A stretch of DNA of 64,000 nt from Cygnus atratus (lineage: Eukaryota > Chordata > Aves > Anseriformes > Anatidae): assembly GCF_013377495.2 (NCBI RefSeq), contig NC_066382.1:7750001-7814000 (forward strand). The letters are read 5' to 3'. The position numbers were made by a program, and so were the translations under genes. A model generated the notes under the pieces. The model worked only from the letters and a program-made list of their open reading frames with translations. It had not been told where the DNA came from and did no database searches. Below are positions 13,801-28,800 of the stretch, one piece after another. Numbering within the stretch: the first letter of the stretch is position 1; every line of letters begins with the position of its first letter.

Positions 13801-16800
13801 TTACACAGCTCTGTAAAACTACTTATTACCTCATCTTCTTCTCTCTGTATGAAGATCACCCAGCAGTTTTGAAGCTTATCAAATAAAAAGCTCCTTAAAT
13901 TAAGACTGCGTTATATCAAGCCACCTGAAGTGCCTTCCCTCCCTATTCATACAAGGGAAGCAAAACAGCACACGCCAGAACACCTGACGTGTCTTTTGTT
14001 AGGAGGTATCAGTCAGAGCTGGTGGAGCTCTACAGCAGCAGAACTACCTTTGTTTTGTGCATTTCCATTCATTTTTCCGTTACTGTGCTCTGCGTCTTCG
14101 TCTTGCTCATTTAATTGCTCCAGAGCCAACTGACGCCAGCTCCGCAAGGACGCCTTTCCAACCCAAAACCCGTCATTCCTGCAGAGAGACAACAGCATTG
14201 GCAACACAAATCACAACTCTGTTCTCCTTCAGAGACCAAACGGTAAAATCTTTGGGAAAAAGCTATTTAAACATTGTTAGCACTGCTAAGAGATCTCTGA
14301 CAATGTTTGAAAGCACCAGGACTTACGTACCCCTTTACTGTTATCTTCAGCAGGTTCGTAACGGTTTTGTAGTCTTCGTTTAATTGGTTCTTCAGTCGCA
14401 GGATCCGGCACCTTTCTACCACGCAGTCCTTGCAAAGTGCTTTGACTGCGGAGGGGGAAAAAAGAAATGTAATTACTCCAGCACACACAGCTGAGCTGAG
14501 CATCTCACTGGTTCAAGCACCACTGTTCAGAAGTGCTTAGACAGGTGTAAGGTACGCACCAACCATCCTGTCTCACGACCTCAGATTTCACATGTAAATG
14601 AGGTCCCTGGGGTAACTGCCAGCTCAGGCCCCGCTGGAAGTTTAATAAGCGTAAAACGCTTCAGATGAGGTGTGATCTGTTCCACTACCTTCACAGCTCT
14701 GCAAAGCCACTATCAACAGCTTGCAGCCACAGCTGCGAGCGAGCTCACACCAACACAGACCCAGGAGTCAAAAGACAGGACAGTTTAGGCATGTGCCAAA
14801 ACCACCGTGTTGCTGCTCTTCTGTGGCAGGAAGATGCTGTACAGACATCTTCAAAATGCCACTTGTGGCCATCCCTGCTTCCTGTACACTGGGATGAGAG
14901 GGGAGCCCTGTCCCTCAGCTTGGGGAGCTCCTGCATGTGGCCGCATGGCACTTAGCCAGCTAAACCCAGAAAAAAACCTCCTGCAAAGCTACGCTGGACT
15001 AACAGGAGTGCAAGCCCTGTGGCTGGGCTTACATTTCCACGCGGGAGCAAGAGGAGCCGGAGGGATCATCCAGCGCACGATCCTTCCCTCTCAGTCATAC
15101 CCAACAAAGAAACCTGCAGATCTTCCAGTTGACTGATAAAGGTTGCCCTGCTTTTACAAAGGCTGCCTGCATCGCAGAAGTTTCTGCTGGTTGCATTTCT
15201 TCCCTATAAGGGCCTAGCAGGAGCTGAGCTAATTTGGTCTCAGTGGGAGTTATTGAGCTCCTTTACAAAAGAAAGTAAGCCTGGGGCTTGATTAAGGGAT
15301 GCCCAGAGACTGCAGAGGTCAAGGGCTTACCCCAAAAATCACACGCACTGCAGATGCGTGCAACACAAACATGTTCAGTAACAGGTGTGTGCTTCTGTCA
15401 AATGAGGCAGCTTGGGACAGGCTAGAGGGGAAAGAGGGTAAATGATTTCCTTGGCCTGCACACATCCACGCTGCTCCAGAGTGCAGGCTGCTGGCAAGAG
15501 GCTGCACAGATCCGCACGCTACACAAAACACTGCCCACGCAGGATCTGCAGGTGCTGCAGGCATGGAAAATTGTTTTGAGGAGTCTGGGGGGTTGCACGT
15601 GCAAGTTATGCTATTTCATACAGCCGACTTCATAAAACCCTCCAAACACTAAGGCGGTGGTAGGTGTTTTTTTTTGAACCTAGGTGCACCATTGCTTTCT
15701 TAGAAATTACTCCGTGCGCAGCTCTTTCTAGACAGAGCAGAATTCAGGTCTGAAACAGAACCTGCAATCAGACTAACTGTATTTGTTTGAATGCTAATGT
15801 AATTAAGTGATTTAAATGAAACAAAGCACCCAGAGATAGCAGCACAGCACAAAAGCTACGTGCAGAAATAAAGTTATGTTAATAAAGGATGACCCAACAA
15901 GGGGCTGGGATCAGAACAGGGCTCTAACGTGTTCAGCACACAAGAATGTGACTCGGAGAGGGGGTTTTCTGTCTGCCACCTTACCATTCAGCCGGGGTCC
16001 TCCTCCATATCTCCTGTAGAAGAAGTCAGCCACGTACTCTGATATCCTCTTCATAATACAGATTTTGTCAGGATGGAGTTTCCCATGCGAGCACAGGCAG
16101 GCTGTGTTATCTATAGGTTTCGGAGGAGTAGACTCATCCAGCCATTTCTGCAGCCATTCAAGAGAGATGAAGTCGTATGGGGAACCTGGGAGGGAAAAAC
16201 ACGAAGAGAAACAAGCCCATACGCGTCAGCGAGTTTGTGATATGGCAGATGGTATTTTATAATTACTCTGATTTCAATGGTACTTTTAAAAATTAACAGG
16301 CTATCGCCGTTGATTAAATCCCCGCAATACAAGTTTTCAAACATCTGATACAGCTCCCCTGTCCAATTCTCATCCTGGCACTGCAGATTTATAGCTGGGC
16401 ATCTTGTGGCAGAAGCTACGTGAAACTGGATACGTGAGAACAACCGGTCATTGGGAATTCAAACAATCAATAGCAAACAGCAGAGCACTCAGAGCAGCAA
16501 AGGGAGCATTTTCAGACTGCGAAGCCTTTAGGGGCTCGTTGCAGAGCAGTCAAGGAAAAGGCAAGGTCTTCCTATTATCCATTGAGGGGCAAGTGTAATA
16601 TTTAAATTGCGATCACACATTAAAAGCTCTTTCCACAACAGAGTGAGCTCATTGGGATAGATTTAAAAATAAAAGACAACCACAGCAAAGAGATGAGGTC
16701 AGCGTTCATCTCTTCACCACAGTGCTCAAAATTTCAGTGTTATTCTGGGATACACTTACAACTCTGGGTGAGAGAGACTGAAGCACTGTGAAATTTACAG

Positions 16801-19800
16801 TGCAAATACTAACTCGCTCAAATGTTTTAGTGCAAGTGTGATTTATTTTTTTTTTAATTTTTTGAAACGGAGCAGCAGGCTCGCCCTTGTTTGTTGAAGG
16901 TGAAGCACATCACACAAAGCCCGGGTTCAGAAGCAGGCCAGATCAGTATGAGCAGTGAAATGGCTTTGTATGAAATCCCCACATCCTCATACCAAGGCCT
17001 TGAAACGATGCACACATCCGAAGAACAAGCACGACTATGTTTAAAGAGAGTTGTGCATTTTGAAGCTGCTTGCCGGGGATTAAATGGAAATGCAATCACG
17101 GCAAAGCGGCTCATCTCAGTGCTTTTGCCCATTTCCATTAATGGCAATCTGAGTTCCTAGATAGGTTCATAATGACACACTGAGCAACAAACAAGGGTGT
17201 GAGAACAAAGCAGCTTTCTTTTTGCACATCGAGCCCAGCCAACGCCAGCAAAACAAATGCTGCAGCTTCTGGGAGATGACTGGGAAATTAGCAGGATAGG
17301 CAGGAAATTAAACACATACTGCTGACGTGAGGAGGACAGTTCTGAAACCGAGGGGAAGAGTAATGTTAGTTACATTTATCAAATGAGCACAAAAACATGT
17401 TTCATACAAAGGAGCAACAGAGAAGCTACAGCAAAATACTTTGTCCTAAAACTTGCACTGGATCTTCACAAGGCCTGGTGTCAAACCCTCTCCTCTGCAG
17501 GATAAATCAGCAGTATTTTCATCTTACGCAACACCATCAGAGTTCCACAGCCGTGACCTCCAGAGAATTGCAAGGCTGTCAGAAATGGTTTGCTAGTTTG
17601 GGATGAAAGCTGCCTTCCCCGGAAAGTACGCTTTTTTTTCTGGGGCAGGCTCTACAAAGCTGGCAGAAAATGTGTCTGCACAGCTGTAGAGAGTCCCAAG
17701 CTCCCGAGGGACTAGATGTGCAGCAGCTCTGGGATAACGCTGCTTCCAAGCTGTGCTAGCAAGCTGCTATGCCCAGGATGTGCCCAGCAGCAAGGGCCCC
17801 CAGGGCAGTGCTTCAGGCCCTGCCACCTACAAATGGGGGCAGAGGAGCTAGGGTCTGCCTGCACCTGCACTTGTAAAAACATCTTTTTGAGATTTATTCC
17901 TTTATCGTGTTAGGAATGTCAAAAGCAAACTACTATGTTTCTGCTAAAGGGGATAAAAATGCACCAGGATTGTGCTTGCTGCTCCTTTTTAATGGTGACT
18001 CACGGCAGATTCATATCTCCACCACAACCATTCACCGCAGCTTTGATTTAACGGTGACATTTTAACACCCCTCAGACTTGCAGGGACTTGGCAAGCCGAG
18101 CTGTGACACCCTCCTATTTGTGAGTTAAGCACCCGTGTTCTCAAAGCTGGGTTCATAAATTGAAGAGGCAGACATTTACGGGAGCCGAGCTCTCACGGCT
18201 CGGGAAGGCTCATGAGATGTTTATGTTCTCAGCAATAGTCTGCTGTTCAACCACTTCAATCTTGCTGCTGGTTCTGAGCTCTGGACCCTCATTTCTGAGA
18301 AGCGAGTAAAAGCTATTAAAAGCTAAATATCAAATTGTCTAACAGGCCACACAAACATTTTGAATTCTTTACAGTTTTGGGGAGTTTTTAGGAGATGCGC
18401 AGAGTGGAGGGAGATTCCCCGTGTTGGGCAGACAGAGCAAGCTCCTGTATGCTTGCTCTGAGAAAGACAGGAGAGAGAGGCAGCAGGGAGATAAAAATCC
18501 TAGTGCTCAGACATGTTAAAGCAACAAGACGCAAGGAGTAGTAGGAAAGGATTAACCTCAGTCACTCATCACATGGACTGCGAAGCTTAGACATGGGGCT
18601 TCGAAGCCTCGGCAAGGATGAATCAAATCATTTTCTGCTGGAGGCCAAGCATTCTTGTACTCTGTTACCTGCTGATTAATTTAGACCAACAGCACTGAAA
18701 CTTGATGTGAGCTAGCAATTTGAGACAGGGCGGTTATTCTGCCTCGATGCTACTAAGCTCTAACGAGATGAGCTGCTCACCGGGCAGAAGAAAACAGTCA
18801 CAATGCATGGAAGCACACAGGAGACTGACTGATGGGGAAGGAGCAAGAGGGAATTAGTGATGCCAGAGGCCATTAAAATGAGCAAAAAAGGAGAAAAATA
18901 GGTTAAGGCAGATAAACAAGAGAGGGAAAGCAAATCCTAAGCATGCATACAGCAACAACAGACAGCAATTGCTTTCTTCCTCAGAGAGGGCTACAGCTAA
19001 TGCCTTCCAGTGAAGTGTTCTGGCCACAGAACCACGTTGCGGGTTAGTTACAAAACATTACTAATCTTAACAATGGTCTACTACAAAATACTACCACAAT
19101 ATCTTACAGACCAGCTTCAGCAGGTAACCTTTGGTAGAGCTCCTTCACCTCTTCATGCTTGATTTTGCCTCTGGCCACACTCTGTTTGCGCATCTCGGCC
19201 ATTTCGTTGCACCACTCCTCAAACTTGCAGTTATCACGCTCCACCAGCTCCTGCAGGAAAGCTGTTGGGAAGGGAAAAAAGCAAAACCCACCAGTCACTT
19301 CAAGGAAAAATGCCAATTATGGTAATTATCCCTGTGATCAGTTATCTGGGGATAACAAGCAAACCTAAAAATTCCCCCCCACAGCTACCAACATATGAGG
19401 TCTTTCTGAAAGCCAAACGCACGGATATCGCTCTCCCCAATGTTTATAGCAGTAGATGATTAAATGCAACTGTCCTGCGGGATACAACGGCACCCAAGAA
19501 AATAATTTACTCGGGGCTGTGGGGGGGAAGCGATGCTTGCTGCATTAGAGAAATCCCCTGTTTGCTAATAAGCCTACGCCGAGTGCTGGCAGTCGTGTGA
19601 AGTGCAACGGGGCTTGGCAAGAGGCTGCAGAGCTGGAGCGCAGCAGGACGCTTTGCTGCCTGCCTCAGTCCCTCCCTGCTATTCCTCTCGCTCCAGCCAC
19701 TTCTCCGCCTCCCACCGAGAGCAGCTCCTTGGGCTGCCAAGGAACTCTGGTTCTCAGGGCAGAAACGAGGGCCTCGCACACCACGGGTACACCTGAGGCC

Positions 19801-22800
19801 GCCGCGCAGGTCCCAACGCGCAGTCCCACGGGTACGCACGATCTCAACGAGGACAATGTGCGTTTTGAGCACAAGGGCACAAAGCCCTCATGAACGTCGA
19901 AATAAGCTGGGGCAGACCCTCCTGTTGACAGGAAGGTGAGGGCAATAGGAATTTTTGCTGTAACCGTCGGAAAAAAACTTCACGTGGAAAAAGATAAAAC
20001 ACTTCCCTTGCAGTGCTGGTGTAACAGAGGGGTAAAGCACTGCTGCTTATCTGAAGCCTTTTCCTATTTAACAATATTTTGAAGAGCTAAAATATTTCAG
20101 AAAGGTTAACGCCTGTGCAGCCAGAGAGCCCAGTATCCACCTTGGGAGAACATACAGTATTAAGAAAAAAACAGCCTGACCCATTCACCCTCCTGGTCAT
20201 GGGCTAGGGAGCCAAGTTACATTTCTCCACCGACCTGGAAAGCCGTTTTTTAACAGCATCAAAGCAAAATGCCACAAATTTGCAGTTGCATGAAGCCTCC
20301 CCAAAACTGCTGGCTTGACTGCTGCCCTTTGCTCTGTGTACCTGGCACGCTTCCATGTGAAACAAAGGCAACCGCAGGGCTGCTCAGGAATTTGAAGCTG
20401 GGTGGAGAAGCTTTGCCGAGTATTGTTTTGGGCAGAGGGGTAGGAGGGAAGGGAGCGTAAAAGAGCTCAGCAAAGAGACTGAAAAGACAAATTCGAGGCA
20501 TGAATTAGCACCGTTTCCCAGAGCTGCGTGGCTCAGAGGGTGGACTTTTGAGGTGGGGGGTTGGAAAAGGTTTGATGCTGTGTTTAGGGGGTCCTTGTGC
20601 GCTGGAGAAACCTGTACAATTCACCCCTGCCACCACCCTTTGCATCCAGATAAGCTGAACGACACCCATCGCTGACAAACAGCTCAGGTCCAAAGGGTAA
20701 CCGACACCTCTCGCCCCTGTTTGATAGAAAAGGGAAGAAGGTGGAAACCACCTCTGTCCCCATCAGCACCAGAGCCCTAATTAATATTTCAAATCAAGTA
20801 GCATGCAAATGCTGAGCATCATTAGATCCACAGGCCAAACCTACAGGGATTTCTGCCACCCCCAGCAATTCTAAAGCAAGACACGAACGTGCTAGTACAA
20901 AACTCTTGTTAAGGGCTTGCATCCTCTTATTTTTATGCCGTTTATTCTCAATACGGCAGAGATTAAGCACTTGTAGAAGAAACCTGACATGTGTCAGGAT
21001 TATTCACCTGCAGCACAGTACGTGCACTGCTGATGACATTTAACCACGCTGTTCTCCTTCGCCTTTGGGAACCCGAGCGGCTCCGGTGGGATCCAGCAAA
21101 CGCTAACACTCCCGCCCCAGCAGCGGGACATGCTGCAGATGTTAGCTCCCAGTGGGATTCTCTCTTCCTATCCTAGTTCCCATCTGATCTTGCTGGTCAG
21201 GTGCCCTGAACAGGCACAGAGATGATGTTATCAGGTTAATATTATTTCAAGTGCTGGGGAAGTCCAAGGGTTTTGCTGCGCGTGACCCAGGTCGCGACAC
21301 CAAGTTGCCATACGGTGCCTTTGGACCTGCCAGGCGGCAAAAAGTGCTTTGAGCAGAGCCCCGATTCCTGGCCAGCTCGGAGCATCATGAGAAGAGATGG
21401 AGAGGCCAGGAGAGTCAAAGCTCCCTTACCTGGTACTTCGACTGTCAGGGACTTCTCCCGGGTCTGCAGCCTGTACACCAGCATGTAGGCGTTGCGTGAG
21501 CAGTGAGTCCCTTTCCCACACTTAGGTTTGCGAGTCTGAGATTTAGAAGGCTCCGCTGCGGTAAACGAGGAAAAACACAATAAGCACACGAGCTCCCTTA
21601 CTGGCTCTCCTTCAATGGGCCGAGTTTGCCACCTAGCCGGCTTCCCACTCCCCGCGTGCTGCGCCCTGCCAGGCCTCTCTGCAGGCGCTGGCTTGGCATC
21701 AGCCAAACTTTTATGCCACAGCCAGACCCAAATCCTCCCAGCGTTTCTGGAGGTGGGACGACTCAGAGGGACTAAATTAGGACCCTGCTGTAAACCACTC
21801 TCCACAAGAGAGCCTTTCTTCTCTCCCTAGCTTCGCCTTGCCAAGCCAAAAAGTAGCTTTTGCAAAAACATCCTTTCTTCCCTCTGCCTCTTGTTAGCAT
21901 TGGTGTCCTGACACCAAAGAACAAAGTCAGATCCTCAGTGAAGAGGAATCTATTTACATGTGACCACGGATGCAAAAAACATGGACCAGTTGGGCAGCTT
22001 TTATGAAGCAAACAGCCGTGGAAATGATTTCAGAGCATCTGGCTGTATGATGCAAACTCATGTTGCAAGAGTGACTGCTTCCAGACTGCCAGGCAAGGAA
22101 AGCACACTTATATACAGCTGCAGTTTCAAAAATCAACTTTTTTTTTTAATTTTTAAAAAAGGAACAATCCTCTCTAGGTCAAACTACAAACGGAATATTG
22201 TTTTTCTTTTTTAGTGTGTTTTTTTCCAGTTCTGGGAAAAAAATATGTGCATCTTCCACCACACCATCCAAAGGACTTCCTAGCCGGTCTTTATTTGCAG
22301 TTTCTCCAAATATTTTACAAATTGTTCCCATCTGCACGGCCCGGCCTCAGGATTCTCCCCACAACAGACCTCTGCTTTACATTACCAACCTTCTCCTGCT
22401 GTTGCATGTGTTCGTAACGAAGAGGACGACTCTCATACTCCAGTTTCGCTTGGAGTAGGCAAATCACATCAGCACTTCAGAACTTTGCTTAGCATATTAA
22501 GGCTTCCAGCCTGCAGAGGCTTCTAAACATGCTTTACCTACATTCTTCGGGCAGCCTTGTGTTTCAGCAAGAATACTTTCTTGCAGTTAAGCATAAATCT
22601 TTACAGGATCGAGGCCACAGCAGTTTATTTGCATCTTATTTTTGATACTCTGGGTAACTCATGAGGTTAGAAAGAAAAGGCTGAGAACCTTTTATTTCTT
22701 CTCAGGGCTTATTTTCCTACCTTACACCACTAGATGTCTAGCCAGCTTCACAATTTGGTTGAAAGCTAGCGGTAGTCAAACATTAACAGGATGACAAAGC

Positions 22801-25800
22801 TGCTCCGGTGGCAGCCTGCATTTATGCATGTCGTGATGAAATGCAAGAAGGTGTTTACTAGCAAGAGAGCTGAAAATAAAGTGGCATCGTGCAGATGCAT
22901 GCATGGGAGGAAACAGGAAAGGCAGACTAACATCCCATGTCTGCTCAAGGGTGTGCTCAGGCTGACGTGGCTTTAAAACACGCTAAGGGAGCAAATAAAT
23001 TTGAGGGTGTCTTTTTCATTAAGCTGTTATTTAAAGATGCTTTAAAGAAAGGCAACATGTCATAAAGTCCAATTATTGGTGCTGGAGACACAGCAAAGAA
23101 CGAGTGGCGTGGCAGGTCAGTGTTTCTGGGAATGGGTTAGTTGCATTTTAAGTGAAATTTCTGGCATTAACTTCCCCATTTCCCGACACCACAAAGTGTT
23201 CTGCACTTATGTGCGCTGAGGAACACTAAGCAACTGCAAAACCGAGCATTTAAGCTGTCAATTTAAAACTGATCCACTCCTATGTGCTGCAGGCTGAGAA
23301 ACCCACAGTCCTAGGCTCAGCTTAAGCTCACCAGCCAGCACAGGGACATCAAGACCCTGTACCGCCCAGGTTATCTAAACCAGAACATAAGCATGAGGCA
23401 AGCTGGCAACTGTAGAACAGAAGACTGCAAAGGAAAAGTAAAAAGAGCTAACTAAAAAGGCAGTTTTGGCTTTCAAGAGATTATTTGGATCAAGATTTTT
23501 ATGAAGACTCTTTACTGCCTCCTAAAGTAAAACACCTCATTGGAAATTAAAACGTAACATGTTAAGGAAACTGAAAGCAACCTTGTTATCTGCTCCTAAG
23601 CCTCCTCCTGCACACTGGCCAAGGAAGCGGCAGCTCGCCTGTTTCATCCTGATAGGCATCCTGGGTTATCAGCGTGTTAACTGCCATGCGGCCGGCAAGA
23701 GAAATACTAGAGTAGAGGAAACGATCACGAGGTGTGCGTAAACACTCACACAGGGCTGAAATGAAGAAAATCTGGCTGCAATTAACAGAACTGCTGTTTC
23801 ACACATTACTCCTAAGACGTGACAGCATGCGTAGGAGTACTTTTGTTTTTTAAGAGTATCAGGGCCTCCACATATTCAGCCTCTGTGGTTTTGGTGAAAA
23901 GAGTTATTTTAAAAGGGCACTCACAACTTAAAGGTTTTACCTAGATCTTCCTCAATCCCCAACTGCAGTTTCTTCCCCTCCATCTTTTCTATGTCTTCGT
24001 CATTAAACTTGTACCACTCGCCCGTCTGCGGATCCTTCACGTGGGCGATGTAGTGCCCAGAGTACGCGCTCACACCTCTGTGTATGAGGACAGCACTGAG
24101 TTCATATACATAGACACCACCTGGAAGGGAAATAGAAGTTATTTAGCTCTCTGGATGAAACAGACACATTCTCTTTCCTAGTACTTACGTTTTTTGCATT
24201 TTTTTTTTTAGCATACGAAGACTGCACCTGAACTCCCATCTCTCCAAGATGCCTACACAGCTTTAGGTAGCTTCTACAACCTGCTCAGCTAGGTGGATAC
24301 AGCTGTTACTTGAAACAAGGGCTTCATACAAGTCTTAATGTAACTTTCCAGCAAAAAGTGGATTCAGACAAGACCTCCTCTTGTCTGACAAGAGGCAGTG
24401 GATACCATTAATAAACACAGCGTGCAACTCACTCTTTTGCTCCATAAAAGGTTCCATGTCAAGCAGCTCAGAGAAGCCGATGTAGGTGTTCAGCTTTTTC
24501 TTATGGCCGGTTTGCCTGCGCGAAGGCAAATGGCCAAGCTTCAGTTCAGGGAACAACAATAATAGTTCACATCTCACAGCAACTTCCCTCAAAACCCACC
24601 GAGCATCCCAAGAGAAGCTCATACATGCACTCAATCCTCAATATCTCAAATCAATGCAGAAAGAGCAGAGCAGATGGCTTTCCAAAGAGCTTCCACGCAA
24701 CCCAAAAGCAGAAGTTGCTTTTACAGCACGCGCTCCAGTGAGAGGCTTACCTGTCGAACACAAAACGCATCAGCTGCAGGTTGAGTGTGCACGGAAGACT
24801 TAGCAGCCTGATCTTCCTTGTGGCATTCTGCTTACTCTGACAAGTTTCACAAAAATAACGATTGTCCCCTTCTAATTTTTCTTCCTAACCAGGGAGCAGA
24901 AAGAAAGATCTTGAGAACAGGTTACCTCTGAAAAGTCAACCACTCCAACCGAGCTGCCCACTGGACTGAAAAGCGTAGAAGTTATTTTAACCATTTCAGT
25001 CTCTACTCAGCTGCTTTCCAAAATAATCTCCAGGTTAAAAATTCACAGTTCTCTGGGCTAACAGGAGTGCTTTACAGCACAGCCTGGTAGGCTGCTGTCA
25101 CTTTAAGGAACATTTCAGCCTGCACTAAGCCCTGCTCCCAGTTCTCAGGCTGCTTACGAGACTGTCAAGTTTGCTCTCCACTTGACTGAAGTGCCTGGAG
25201 TTGGTTTCTACCATTAGGGCTAAGGAAAAAGAAAACAAATCGCCCTTTTACGAGATCACGCGGACCGAGTTAATGTACAGCCACCTTTTAACCTGGGAAC
25301 TACAATCCCCTTGTGCTCGGCAAAACAAACATCACCAGGGAAAAAGAAGAGTTTATGCAGATCCAGTGGTAGGATCAGGCCAGAGAACTACAACTGTGCT
25401 CAACAAGATCACCCGCTGTTTCATTTGAAGGAGGACCAGACAAACTTAAAGTTCACTGTGTCGGGGCAGAAGCAATGCAGCCTGTTAATGGGCATACACA
25501 AACCTGTCTTTTTTTCAGAGCAGACCTTCCAGGAGCAGAGCAACCGGTTTGCTGAGCACATCACTGAAGGCACTGCACAGCAGCCAGATGGCACCCCAGG
25601 TACGGTCACATTTCAGGTCAGTTCTGCCCTCAATGTTTTTAGTTGAATCCCCACCTTGAGCCTTTAACATGCCGGCAACTATAGATCTAGGCAAATTTTC
25701 AAGTCGAATTAAGAGCACTCACAGCTGTTCCTGCAGCTATTCTGGGTCCTTGCTAGTATTTTTGAGAGCACATTTTAGAGCAGGGAATGTCTCCTGTTGC

Positions 25801-28800
25801 TATGCAGATGAGCACCAATATAGAAAACACAAAAAGCAGCCATTCTCCCGGTGCTATCCATGACAAAGCACGCCGGGACTTCTTGTCAGGCTTTGGGCAC
25901 TTTTTCTCAACTTTCCCAGGAAAGCATTTTGACTAAATATGCGACTTCCAAGTGCTTTTTAAAGCTGTTCATGCGCATGTGCAACACTCCTGCTCAGAGC
26001 CACTCCTTGCTCCCTGACTTCTGAGCGCGTGACTCAATCCTTATTTTCTGGGCCCACAGAAAAGCATTTCCTTTTGCATTCATCCCATTGAGAGAACTGT
26101 TTGAGCTGCCCACTTTGGTCCAATACCAACCTCAGAAGCTGTTAATTGAAGAAAGGAATTGAAACACCTTGCTAAGAATAGCAGGACTCAAAAACCAACA
26201 AGTTCATACCTTGAGAAACTCTGTTATACAGTCTGTTAACTGCTTGTGCCCTTGGATGTTTAACTCCAGCTCATAAAATTTAGACACAAGTTTGGACTCC
26301 CTGCCACACTGGTTGCAGCTAGGATGGGAAAAAAAAGAAAAAAGACAAAAATGCATGAGACAAGTTCACTGATTCATTAACTCCCCAACCACTAACTACT
26401 CCATGAACTATGTAACTAGGAGAAAAACATAAGTCAGAGCTACTATGGTACAGACATCTACAGCACGCTGTGCAAGATGGTGTGCACAGGGTAACATCTA
26501 CCCAGAAAAGAAGGAGCACCTGCTTACAACTCTTATATACCATTCTCCATCAGGTGATTTTTGAGGTGAAATCCGCAGGTCTGAGAACTCAGGAATGAAT
26601 CGGGTACAACGACACCCAAGCACTCCATTTTCTGGCTCGAGTACTTAACGTTCCATTAGCTCACTCGCGCATTTAATTAGTAAATTTTCATTAAAGGATT
26701 GAAAACATCTGGCAAACTGCAACAACAACAGGCACACAGAATTGGGAAACCTAAAAGCTGAAAACCCCTTGCACAGCATTTCAGGAGATTACCTGCCTGC
26801 TCCAGCTGTTAGAGATCTCGTCCCCTCAAATCCTTCTAAAATGTTTAAATATTTACAGAAAAGTTCTTCCCAAAGACCACATACTTACACTGTGACATAC
26901 GCGTACTCTCCACAGAACTGCTTTTGTACGATGTTTCGAACATCTGGATTTTTTTGTTTGGATAAAGTATCTTCCAGCAGTGACATGAACAGCTTTGAAA
27001 ATTCCTGGGCATCCTAGAACAGAAAGCCAAGCCGGTTAACAATACGCCACAGCACAAAGCGCAATCACGGCCTCGCTGCTAATTTACTGCAAATTACACA
27101 CAGCCCTACACACAGGCTGCACGGAGACTTTGGCATGCACTCAATAGAAAAAGACCAGTCAGGAGAACTAAAGAAAAGAGGAATTTGCCTAAAAGGAGCA
27201 CAAGGCCCCCAGCGTGAGACCACAGCATGAACGAAGCTGGCTCCCGGCCAGCAGCTCGGGGTGGTTTTGACTTCTGCCCCGCTGCTCGCAGGGTTCTGGA
27301 TGGGAAACAGCAGCTTGTTAACCGCGTAAATCCCTTCACGACTCCACCTGGTGCATCGACATCGGCTTCTGCTGCCCAGACATGACGACACGAACCATTC
27401 CTCTGCCCCATTTGATCACAGCTGTGGTCAACAGGTCTACACCACCTCAAAGAGCATGCAGAAGTAGCTTGCAGAGCATTAATCATCCTCTGCCACAGCA
27501 CAGCCTGGTGGGAGAGTCAATCTCTCCAGCCTACCACTCCTGCACAGTTTTGTCCCACTAACACTCATTTTTCAAAACCTCAGCATGTCCCTGCTTGCAC
27601 CATATATGAAAAGGAAAAAATTAGATTAAAAAAAAAGAAAAAAAGAGAAGCCGCTCTGTGGCTTTGCCCCCTTCCTCCTGCAAGGCCCAGGATCTTCTCC
27701 ACACATTTCGGGGCCTCCCTCTCCTCCGAGAGCCCTGTTTTCCTTGCTCCTTCTCCCGTCCGGCCTTGGCACCAAACCCCAACCTGTTCCCCTCTCACTG
27801 CCATGTCTGCCGTTGCCCTGCAGCTCCTCTCTCCAGTTCCTACCATTGTCACAGCCCGGCAGGGCATGCTGCTGTCCTCTAACGTCACCAGTCGCTAATG
27901 ACCGCTTCCTTCCTAAGGAACAAGGAGCGACTTTCCCCTCGCTTATCATCCTGAGGAAACGCAGCCAGCATTCCCGCGCTTCCTCCAGCTGCCCCCCCTT
28001 ACTTCCCAAAGTGTATTTTCAAGCAGCGCCCTTCTCCTGAGCCCCTCTTCAGCTTCTGCGACAGTCCCGCAGGAGCTGCCTGTGGCGCTCGCCCTTCCCA
28101 AAAGGTGCTTTCTCTGCCCCGCAGACTGCCAACAGCTTCTCCTCCTGCAGGGGCCCTCCAGGCCTCAGCCCCCACCGAAGCGCGCAGCACATAGCCCTTC
28201 CCGGTGCCCCCCAGCCCCGGGAGGAGCAGCCCATAAAGGACCTGTCGAGAGCCTTGTGGCAGCCCCAGCTCCCAGCCCGCAGCATGCTCTGCGGTGCTGG
28301 AGCTGACCGGGCGCTAAGGGCGCTCGTCCCCTTGCTGCCGGGCTCCTCCTGACCTCCCACCCGGGCAGGAAGGGCCCAGAGCACTGCTCCTCCCTTTGTG
28401 CTTGTACAAACGGGCCGGGCACCAGGTCCCAGCTCAGAGGTGCTAAAACAACAAAAGGGCAGTTTCATGCTTCTTTAGAGAAGGGAATTACAGGCCCAAC
28501 TCAAGCCTACCTGCTGCTGTCCTGTATCCAAACCCAGCGCTTTGACGAACCCAGAGGGATCGATGTATCGCCTTTTGCTGTTCTGCAGCAAGGCGAACAA
28601 GTACTGGAGATGTTCACAAATGGTTTGAGGCTCATAGTCTATAAAAAAAAAAAAAGTTGTTCAAGTTACAGCCGACTCTCGAGAGAAGAGATACCCGTTC
28701 AAAGTAATTTGCTTGTTCTTTGTACAGATAAGTTTAATGTCTAGAAATTACACTTTTTTCCTGTTTTAAGTTATAATGAGATTTGAAGCGGTTAATGTCA

